A stretch of DNA of 53,452 nt from Rheinheimera mesophila (GTDB taxonomy: Bacteria > Pseudomonadota > Gammaproteobacteria > Enterobacterales > Alteromonadaceae). This document shows, piece after piece, positions 45,549 through 51,645 of the stretch; the stretch's first letter is position 1; every line of letters begins with the position of its first letter. Below the pieces are notes generated by a model. That model was not told where the DNA came from, did no database searches, and saw only the letters and a list, made by a program, of their open reading frames with translations. A program made the translations under genes and the position numbers. The stretch lies in NCBI RefSeq assembly GCF_000986865.1, contig NZ_LAVS01000098.1, forward strand, positions 1 to 53,452, given 5' to 3'.

Positions 45549-46246
45549 GGCTAACAGGTAACGCGGAACACGCGCCAAGCCTGCACCTTCAGCTTATAGA
45601 GCTGGACGCAGACTTAAAACGCCTGAAAGCCTTTGAACGCAGGGCCGACAAAATAGCCCACAAACGCGAAGTGTTGCTGCCCAAGTGGCTGCCAATAGTC
45701 GAAGCCTACTTAACCGAACGCAAGGAAAAGGCACATGAAAAAACAGTTAGTGATCATCCTATTTTCGCTTATTGCACTGTGTGGCTGTTTGACTCCGGCG
45801 ACTTCGCCAGAGGCCTTGAGTTCGCCTTTGCTGCAATCGAATACGGCCAGCCAATGGCAGGGGAAATCCGCCGTAAGTGGCCAGGCTTTATTGCAGACAC
45901 TGTATTCGACTGGGCAGAAGTACAAGCCGAACAGGGCCACAGCATTGAACCTTATTTTGGCACTGTGTTTAAACATGTGGTTAACGACTGGAAACTGCCG
46001 GAAGTGGTCACAGCCAAGTTTTACAAATTCGCCGGGCTGGCGTTACTGCGCACAAAAAATGGCGAAGTTAAACCAAGCCACGTTGGCGACATTGAGAGGC
46101 TTAAGCAGGCAGATCAGTTATTGGAAAAAGCAGCCAGCTTACACCGCCATGCCCAGGTTAAAACAGTAAGAAACAAAATAGAAATGCGGATCAGGGCCAT
46201 TGAGGAACTGACCAGCCAAGGCAAGGAAGTGCCGGAAGAAAAGTAA
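45479..46246 (+). CDS. Terminase small (endonuclease) subunit (P2 gpM-like), start unclear
   Basis: The frame aligns with P2 gpM: IELDADLKRLKAFERRADKIAHKREVLLPKWLPIVEAYL corresponds to the KRELLPFWLPWV region, followed by FDSGDFARGLEFAFAAIEYGQPM and QADQLLEKAASLHRHAQVKTVRNKIE. The stretch from 45479 is 255 residues, close to gpM's 247. The only usual start in frame, GTG 45671, would delete the conserved N-terminal 60 residues and has no ribosome-binding site. Entry by a -1 shift at 45473-45479, or a rare ATC start at 45497 behind GGCGGGG, is needed. Confidence 0.75.
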   Translation, partial: AVGGAKILQWKESRRAEKQLEKVRLTGNAEHAPSLHLQLIELDADLKRLKAFERRADKIAHKREVLLPKWLPIVEAYLTERKEKAHEKTVSDHPIFAYCTVWLFDSGDFARGLEFAFAAIEYGQPMAGEIRRKWPGFIADTVFDWAEVQAEQGHSIEPYFGTVFKHVVNDWKLPEVVTAKFYKFAGLALLRTKNGEVKPSHVGDIERLKQADQLLEKAASLHRHAQVKTVRNKIEMRIRAIEELTSQGKEVPEEK

Positions 46247-46260
46247 CAAAGGATTTGCTG

Positions 46261-46392
46261 CAGTGTAGTTAGTGCCGTCTATCCGGTACCAACACGGAAA
46301 ATGCAGCAGGGGAAAGACTCCCAACCCTCCAGTGCACTAGCGGAGTGTTTAACAGGCGACTGTTAAAAACCACTGTGAAGCTAACTGCACTG
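46261..46392 (+). ncRNA. Candidate structured RNA between gpM and gpL
   Basis: A 181-base gap in an otherwise tightly packed late operon. A 12-bp helix (46261-46272 with 46381-46392, one G-U pair) closes a domain. Inside it is TTTAACAG GCGA CTGTTAAA, an 8-bp stem with a GNRA tetraloop. Below that, AGTG/CACT pairs across a 3-nt bulge (46344-46374). Further pairings (CCGT/ACGG, AGGG/CCCT, CTCC/GGAG) are possible. It does not contain the hammerhead core CTGANGA. Identity unknown. Confidence 0.6.
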
Positions 46393-46427
46393 AACCTAAT
46401 TCAACGAGTGAGGCAGAAGGTACAGTT

Positions 46428-46889
46428 ATGAGCGGTTTCGGTTTTCAATCACCAGCACAGGAAAGCATCGTTATAGATGCCGGTAGCGGCTGGCCGGAAC
46501 TGTCAACGGCAGAATTTCGCAAGCACCGCCGAATTCCAGAAATCTTTGAAGAGGCAGCACTTGCCGACTCACTCAACAGAAGCGTGGCTGAAATTCAGCA
46601 GCAACTGATCAGTTTTGCACTACAGGCAAGCAATGACACGGACGTCCCTTTTACCCTGGGCGAAAGCTTGGCACCTAATTTTAGTGTGCAGCAAATTAGC
46701 ATTTACCGGGGCGCTGTGTATGCACGTTCCCACGCCGATTTGCTGGGTTATTTTTCTGCTGTCGACCAAAAAGAGGCAGGAAACAACAAGGCACAAGATA
46801 CACCGCAGCAGGACGCAATACTTGCCCAGTCCAACCGCTCAGTGCGGTTGCTGCTGGGCCTTGGCCGTGTGGGGGTACATTCAGCATGA
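46428..46889 (+). CDS. Head completion protein (P2 gpL-like)
   Basis: A 153-residue protein of the gpL family. The landmark is the segment GSGWPELSTAEFRKHRRIPEIFEEAALADSLNRSVAEIQQQL, with the C-terminal AILAQSNRSVRLLLGLGRVGVHSA close to P2's ending. It closes the connector after packaging. It begins after the structured gap, and its stop overlaps the gpR start. Confidence 0.9.
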   Translation: MSGFGFQSPAQESIVIDAGSGWPELSTAEFRKHRRIPEIFEEAALADSLNRSVAEIQQQLISFALQASNDTDVPFTLGESLAPNFSVQQISIYRGAVYARSHADLLGYFSAVDQKEAGNNKAQDTPQQDAILAQSNRSVRLLLGLGRVGVHSA

Positions 46890-47374
46890 GCCAGACCGTT
46901 ACACAACTTCAACAAGTTACCGCCTTTTTACTGGCCAGCCTGAAGCCTTACGTTACGGCTAACACCATAGACGCATGGCAAGAAGGCGGCAGCCTGATTT
47001 TAAGCGGGGAAGACCTTGGCACTGGTGGCTATCAGGTAGCGAAGTGGAAGCACCGCGCCACCATAGCGTTTGAAAAATTCCCGCATCACCGGGTTAATCC
47101 TTACAACCTGCTTGCCATGCTGGCGGCGTTTTTAATAGATAGCGGCTGGCCGCGTGACGAATACCAGTTAAGCGATCCAGAGCTGGATATCGACCCAGTG
47201 AGCAAAGACAACGCCACGGTGCTGATAGAACTGGAACTGATGGACGATATCGACCTGATCCCGGATGCAGCAGGGCCAGTGATGTTTAACGGCCAGCGCT
47301 ATCGTGTGGCATTGGTGCCGGTGAATGTAGCCGAAGAAGTGGACGTGCAAACGCAGCCAGGCGGTGCGTCATGA
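46886..47374 (+). CDS. Tail completion protein (P2 gpR-like)
   Basis: A 162-residue protein. TAFLLASLKPYVTANTIDAWQEGGSLILSGEDLG at the start and the YQVAKWKHRATIAFEKFPHHRVNPYNLLAMLAAFLIDSGWPRD core match the gpR family. It caps the tail tube and joins it to the head with gpS. ATGA overlaps on both sides. Confidence 0.88.
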   Translation: MSQTVTQLQQVTAFLLASLKPYVTANTIDAWQEGGSLILSGEDLGTGGYQVAKWKHRATIAFEKFPHHRVNPYNLLAMLAAFLIDSGWPRDEYQLSDPELDIDPVSKDNATVLIELELMDDIDLIPDAAGPVMFNGQRYRVALVPVNVAEEVDVQTQPGGAS

Positions 47375-48030
47375 GCCTGATCATAAAGCCAAACAAGCAA
47401 CAGGCCTTAAACGCCAGCATGCAATTGGCGCTGTTAAAAATGCCAGCCAATAAGCGCACCCGCATTTTAAAAACGCTGGGCCGTTACGAAAAAGCCTTAG
47501 CCAGAAAACGCATCAGCAGCCAAACCACAGTGGAAGGCACCGCATTTAAACCCAGAGCCAACGGCAAGAAAGGCCGCATGCTGAAGAACGTGGCAAAAAC
47601 ATTAGAGCCCTATGTCAAGGGCGCCAACCTGTTAGAGCTAAAGCACAAAGCCACCTTAACGGGCCGAATTGCTGCACTGCATCAAGAAGGCGGCCGCGAA
47701 CGCATGACAGCCAGCCGCATGGCCAGAATTCACGGCGCGCCAGACTACGACGCACCCTGCAGCCGCAGCATGGCAAAAGCATTAGTGGCCGAAGGCTACA
47801 AAGTGCGTAAGGCCAAAGGCAAAGGCTACCGCAAAGCCACCATCAGTGAAATAAGCGACACCTTAAGTCAGGGGCAGGCGGGTTTAATACTGCGCGAACT
47901 TAGGGGCAACCAGAACAAGAAAAGCTGGGATATCCCAGTAGACGGCCGTCCGTTCCTTGGCGATACCACGCCAAACGTGCAGCGCCAGTTAATTAGCATC
48001 ATTGAAAAAATCAACCAGAAAAGGGGCTGA
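47371..48030 (+). CDS. Virion morphogenesis / tail completion protein (P2 gpS-like)
   Basis: A 219-residue, strongly basic protein. Phage_tail_S landmarks are LKTLGRYEKALARKRISSQTTVEGTAF, LHQEGGRERMTASRMARIHGAPDYDAPCSRSMAKAL and the C-terminal FLGDTTPNVQRQLISIIEK. It is somewhat longer than P2 gpS (150), as in HP1-type relatives. It acts in tail-head joining. Confidence 0.88.
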   Translation: MSLIIKPNKQQALNASMQLALLKMPANKRTRILKTLGRYEKALARKRISSQTTVEGTAFKPRANGKKGRMLKNVAKTLEPYVKGANLLELKHKATLTGRIAALHQEGGRERMTASRMARIHGAPDYDAPCSRSMAKALVAEGYKVRKAKGKGYRKATISEISDTLSQGQAGLILRELRGNQNKKSWDIPVDGRPFLGDTTPNVQRQLISIIEKINQKRG

Positions 48031-48032
48031 AA

Positions 48033-49136
48033 ATGTCACTAGGTAAAGTACAGGTAAATAATCTCAATCAAGGCCAGGGTGACATTCGGGCCATTGAACG
48101 CCACTTCTTATTTGTCGGCCGCGCCGGTAAACCAGAAGAGGAAAGCCAGCTTTTTAGCGTAGGCGACAAAACGGATCTGGAAGATAACTTCGCCGCCAGT
48201 AACTTGCGTACTCAGCTCATTGCAGCACAGTTAAACGCCGGTCAAAACTGGACAGCCGCAGTCTACCCACTGGCCGCAGATGAAGACGTTTTCGACGCCA
48301 TTACCGCAGCGAACGAAGTACAAAGCTTTGAAATGGTGGTGTTCTGCGACTTAAGCACTTTGGCAGTCGATATCACATCAAAGTACGACTATCTGGAAAG
48401 CCTCAAAGCTTCCCACGGCCGCTTTGTGTCGGGCCTTGTTGCGTTGCCTGGTATTGATGATGCAACCCAAACATGGGCCCAGTACGAAGCCGCAATGGTT
48501 GCACTGCAAAACGGCATTGCCGCGCCTTTAGTGGTGCCAGTGCAGCAACTGCATGGCAACAACATCGGCGTGTTAGCAGGCCGCCTCTGTAACCGTTCTG
48601 TCAGTATTGCCGACAGCCCTATGCGTGTTGCTACAGGTCCGGTCATGGGCTTAGGCCCTGCACCAGTGGACAGCGCCGATAAACCGCTGACACTCGCCAC
48701 ACTGGAAACCTTAGCTAATACCCGTTTTAGCGTGCCGCAGTGGTATCCGGATTTAGAAGGCGTGTACTGGAGCGACGGCACCACGCTGGACGAAAACGGC
48801 GGTGACTATCAATACATTGAGCATTTGCGCCCAGTGCATAAGGCCAGCCGAGAAGTGCGTATTTTGGCAATCCGCCGCATTGCTAACCGCCAGCTTAATT
48901 CCACACCTGCCAGCATTGAAGTAAACAAAGCCTATTTCATGAAGCCACTGCGCAATATGAGCAAAAGTACAGTGATAGCGGGTGTCCAGTTCCCAGGCGA
49001 TATTCAGCCGCCGCAGGATGGGGACATCACCATTGAGTGGACCAGCAACAAGGCTGTGGTCATTTACATGGTGATCAGGCCTTACAACTCACCGAAAGAA
49101 ATTACCGTCAACATTCTGCTGGATTTAAACAGCTAA
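48033..49136 (+). CDS. Contractile tail sheath protein (DUF2586, HP1 Orf23-like)
   Basis: A 367-residue protein starting MSLGKVQVNNLNQGQGDIRAIERHFLFVGRAG, the DUF2586 family. The usual P2 sheath gene is replaced by this type in HP1-like phages. The C-terminal EITVNILLDLNS resembles the strand that sheath proteins donate to neighbours. Its position directly before the tube gene supports the sheath role. The family link comes from memory of HP1; the function is inferred from position. Confidence 0.8.
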   Translation: MSLGKVQVNNLNQGQGDIRAIERHFLFVGRAGKPEEESQLFSVGDKTDLEDNFAASNLRTQLIAAQLNAGQNWTAAVYPLAADEDVFDAITAANEVQSFEMVVFCDLSTLAVDITSKYDYLESLKASHGRFVSGLVALPGIDDATQTWAQYEAAMVALQNGIAAPLVVPVQQLHGNNIGVLAGRLCNRSVSIADSPMRVATGPVMGLGPAPVDSADKPLTLATLETLANTRFSVPQWYPDLEGVYWSDGTTLDENGGDYQYIEHLRPVHKASREVRILAIRRIANRQLNSTPASIEVNKAYFMKPLRNMSKSTVIAGVQFPGDIQPPQDGDITIEWTSNKAVVIYMVIRPYNSPKEITVNILLDLNS

Positions 49137-49151
49137 CAAGGGGCAGCAGCT

Positions 49152-49601
49152 ATGCGCTTATCAGGAATGAATTTTAACGTCAACTTGGGCGACATCATGA
49201 TCCACGTTGACACCGCCACCCTGTCAATCACCGACAACAGCGCACCAAGCCAAACCTCTGGCGTGCCAGACGGTTACGTCGACGGTGATGTCTCGGCCAA
49301 TGGCGAGCTTAACGTAAACGCCAGCCAGTTTTCGCTGATCTCAGACGCAGCAAAAGCAGCGGGTGCATGGCGAGCCATGGAAACGTTCGACATCATGTTT
49401 TACGCCAAAACAGCCAAAGATGAAATGAAAGTAGAGGCCTTCGGCTGCCGCATCAAGCTGTCGGACATTCTGGACATAGACAAAAAAGGCGGCCAAGCCA
49501 GCCTGTTCAAAATCCCGTTTGACGTCACCAGCCCGGACTTTGTGCATATCAACGGTGTGCCATACCTGCGGCCGGAAGAAATAGAAAATATTAAGCAGTA
49601 A
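49152..49601 (+). CDS. Tail tube protein (DUF2597, HP1 Orf24-like)
   Basis: A 149-residue protein, MRLSGMNFNVNLGDIMIHVDTATLSITDNSAPSQTSGVPDGYVDGD, of the HP1 Orf24/DUF2597 family. It has beta-rich tube-like patterning and sits right after the sheath gene. It should form the inner tube of the contractile tail. Confidence 0.82.
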   Translation: MRLSGMNFNVNLGDIMIHVDTATLSITDNSAPSQTSGVPDGYVDGDVSANGELNVNASQFSLISDAAKAAGAWRAMETFDIMFYAKTAKDEMKVEAFGCRIKLSDILDIDKKGGQASLFKIPFDVTSPDFVHINGVPYLRPEEIENIKQ

Positions 49602-49608
49602 CGCTGAA

Positions 49609-49630
49609 GCACAGTCAGCCTTGACTGTGC
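49609..49630 (+). terminator. Perfect hairpin after the tail tube gene
   Basis: GCACAGTCA gcct TGACTGTGC, a 9-bp stem 7 bases after the stop codon. There is no T-tract, so it could attenuate or protect the mRNA 3' end rather than terminate fully. Confidence 0.6.
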
Positions 49631-49644
49631 CACCAGGTTAAAAC

Positions 49645-49752
49645 GTGACAGTCCGGATTAAGAAAGACGTGACTGCACCAGGACAAACAAACGTGACCGA
49701 GCTGGCCGCAAAAGTGACCAGCAGGCACTTAAAAAGTGTGACAAGGCAGTAA
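49645..49752 (+). repeat. Five in-frame GTGAC repeats, possible 35-aa ORF
   Basis: GTGAC occurs at 49645, 49669, 49693, 49714 and 49738, spaced 24, 24, 21 and 24 bases. All are in one open frame that starts with the first GTG and ends TAA at 49750-49752. The putative peptide has Val-Thr at each repeat (VTVRIKKDVTAPGQTNVTEL...). A weak AGG precedes it by 7 bases. It may be a small gene or a set of protein-binding iterons ahead of the lysis genes. Confidence 0.5.
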
Positions 49753-49755
49753 GTA

Positions 49756-50304
49756 ATGACAACAGTAAATTTTGGCTTTATTTCGGAATTAGAAGGCGGC
49801 CCAGCATTAAAGGGCTATGTGCCTGATCCGAAAAATTCAAACTCAGGCGTAACAATCGCCACTGGTTTTGATATCGGCCAACGTTCACTGAACGAGCTTT
49901 ACAAACTGTTCTCACCAGAATTAGCAAAAAAATTAGCGCCATATTACGGCCTGAAAAAACAAAAGGCTGTTGCAGCACTGCAAAAAACGCCACTGCGGAT
50001 CACAGCAGAACAAGCTGAGGAAATCGACAAAGTAACGAAAAGCCAGTTACTGAACCAATTAGCCCAGCGCTACAGCACAGCGGCAAAAGCGCCATTTGCT
50101 GATCTGCCTGAGTGCATGCAAACCGTTATTGCATCAGTGGCATTTCAGTACGGCGACTTAAGCAAAAAGTGCCCTAAATTCTGGCTGGCAGCTACCAGCG
50201 CAGACATTAAAGCAATGGCAAACGAACTGAATAACTTTGGTGATCGTTACCCAACGCGCCGCCGCCGTGAAGTCGACTATTTACTCAAAGGTGAAGCCGT
50301 ATGA
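49756..50304 (+). CDS. Endolysin, pesticin-like muramidase (T4-lysozyme fold)
   Basis: A 182-residue protein. FISELEGGPALKGYVPDPKNSNSGVTIATGFDIGQRSLNELYKL matches the catalytic half of pesticin and its phage relatives: Glu in SELEGG is the general acid, with Asp/Thr in GVTIATGFD. It has no signal peptide, so it needs the holin encoded next. It cleaves peptidoglycan glycan strands. Coupled to the holin gene by ATGA. Confidence 0.9.
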   Translation: MTTVNFGFISELEGGPALKGYVPDPKNSNSGVTIATGFDIGQRSLNELYKLFSPELAKKLAPYYGLKKQKAVAALQKTPLRITAEQAEEIDKVTKSQLLNQLAQRYSTAAKAPFADLPECMQTVIASVAFQYGDLSKKCPKFWLAATSADIKAMANELNNFGDRYPTRRRREVDYLLKGEAV

Positions 50305-50855
50305 ACTGGAAAGACATAGCAAGCACAGTCGGCGGCATAGCTGGCGCAGTAGCCCCGTTATTAACTGGCCCTGTTGGTTTAGCGGTCAGCATTGGCAGCC
50401 AAATCGCTGGCGCACTGGGCACAGAAAACACACCTGAAGCCGTGGCAGCAGCACTGAAAAACGACCCAAACGCTGCCTTAAAGCTGCAGGAGTGGGCCCA
50501 CGAAGAACGCGAACAAATACGCAACAACCATGTGCAGCTTCAGGAGATTGAGCTGGATCGGGAAAAGGCATTACTTTTTGACCGCCAACACTCAAGAGTG
50601 CAGCACAAAGACCACTGGATGCCAGCGGTGCTTACACTGGCATTGCTGGCAATGTTGTTCGTTCAAATGATGATGCTGTTTTTTCTGCCAATTCCGGCAG
50701 ACAACAGAGATTTGATTGTGTACCTGCTGGGTAACTACCTGCCGTTTGTAGCGGCTGCGGTGTACTACTGGGTTAGCTCAACCAAAGACGCAAAAGACCG
50801 AGAAAAATTACTAAGCGGAACAGGCCAACAACAGGGGCAGCAGCCATGGAAGTAA
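50301..50855 (+). CDS. Holin, 3-TM GTA-type family
   Basis: A 184-residue protein. A Gly/Ala-rich hydrophobic N-terminus (IAGAVAPLLTGPVGLAVSIGSQIAGALG) is followed by a charged coiled-coil-like region and two strong transmembrane segments (AVLTLALLAMLFVQMMMLFFLPIP and LLGNYLPFVAAAVYYWV). The layout fits the 3-TM holin family. It lies between the endolysin and a small membrane protein gene. Confidence 0.8.
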   Translation: MNWKDIASTVGGIAGAVAPLLTGPVGLAVSIGSQIAGALGTENTPEAVAAALKNDPNAALKLQEWAHEEREQIRNNHVQLQEIELDREKALLFDRQHSRVQHKDHWMPAVLTLALLAMLFVQMMMLFFLPIPADNRDLIVYLLGNYLPFVAAAVYYWVSSTKDAKDREKLLSGTGQQQGQQPWK

Positions 50856-51115
50856 AACCAGATGTAAGCAACTGGATCTTAGTATTTATCGGATTTATTG
50901 GGCTGGCTCTGACCATCATTGTACCAATGGTAGCCAGCATCTACAGGGCACAAAAGGCCACGGATAAAGACTTGAGCAAACACCAAATTCACGTTGCTGA
51001 AACCTATGCAACCAAGCACGACATTCGCGAGCTGGGTGAACGTATGGAACGGCAGATGAAAGACGGCTTTGAAAATTTAAAACAACTATTAACCAGAAAT
51101 AAGGACGCAGCATGA
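50846..51115 (+). CDS. Small membrane protein of the lysis module
   Basis: An 89-residue protein with one N-terminal transmembrane helix (WILVFIGFIGLALTIIVPMVASIY) and a charged, probably coiled-coil tail (IRELGERMERQMKDGFENLKQLLTRNK). It could be an inner-membrane spanin or a haemolysin-XhlA-like partner. The sequence does not decide. It overlaps the holin gene by 10 bases and the tail chaperone start by ATGA. Confidence 0.7.
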   Translation: MEVKPDVSNWILVFIGFIGLALTIIVPMVASIYRAQKATDKDLSKHQIHVAETYATKHDIRELGERMERQMKDGFENLKQLLTRNKDAA

Positions 51116-51378
51116 AACAAGTAATCACTTTAGGCATCGGCACCACAGACTTTGCTTTCAACGTTACAGCGCAGGACCACAACGACTTTGTGGACGCAGC
51201 CGCCCGCGGTGGCTCTATGACCGCAGCAGCCAAAAATTTTGTGGTTCGGGTAATAGACCCAGCTCAAAAAGAAGACTTTAAAAAGCTGTTAGACAGTTCA
51301 CCAGGTGCAGAGCTGCAAATTGCCGGAGCCCTTAAAGAAGAGTTTTCGCCAGTACTGGAAATCACTGTAAAAAAATAA
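51112..51378 (+). CDS. Tail assembly chaperone, short form (P2 gpE-like position)
   Basis: An 88-residue protein, MKQVITLGIGTTDFAFNVTAQDHNDFVDAA at the start, of a phage tail-assembly chaperone family (DUF2765-like). It ends GTA AAA AAA TAA, and a slippery A AAA AAA heptamer lies exactly against the stop codon. Such chaperones coat the tape measure protein during tail assembly and are made in short and frameshifted long forms. Confidence 0.85.
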   Translation: MKQVITLGIGTTDFAFNVTAQDHNDFVDAAARGGSMTAAAKNFVVRVIDPAQKEDFKKLLDSSPGAELQIAGALKEEFSPVLEITVKK

Positions 51379-51563
51379 ATGGGCTGATCGAGTCTATCGA
51401 CTCGAATCAGCTTGAGCAGATGTTCATTTTGCGGCGGCATCTGCTGCCGCATGAAGACGATAGCGAACAAAGTTTGGCCCGTGCGTCGTGGCTGATGAAG
51501 CGCCGTAATGAAGACCTTGAAGCCATTGTCAACAACGCCATATGCAAGGCGTTTGGTGGTTAG
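51369..51563 (+). CDS. Frameshifted C-terminal extension of the tail assembly chaperone (long form)
   Basis: A -1 slip on A AAA AAA (51369-51375) continues in frame from 51375: INGLIESIDSNQLEQMFILR, then a helical domain through SWLMKRRNEDLEAIVNNAICKAFGG, stop at 51561-51563. The extension adds 62 residues. It has no start codon with a ribosome-binding site of its own; the nearest ATG, at 51379, is in a different frame and closes after two codons. This parallels P2 E-E' and lambda G-T. Confidence 0.85.
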   Translation, partial: KKINGLIESIDSNQLEQMFILRRHLLPHEDDSEQSLARASWLMKRRNEDLEAIVNNAICKAFGG

Positions 51564-51645
51564 TAAGGCGAAGTAAAAAGCAAAAACGCGCTGCAGTATC
51601 GTCACCAATGACTACGCTGGCCAGCGCAATAGCGAAAGGGCGAAA

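Noticed and set aside
45671-46246. gpM starting at GTG 45671
   Set aside because: It would drop the conserved N-terminal region that aligns with P2 gpM, and no Shine-Dalgarno precedes it.
46247-46427. Hammerhead ribozyme in the gpM-gpL gap
   Set aside because: The conserved CTGANGA and paired GAAA/UH core could not be placed; left as an unidentified structured RNA.
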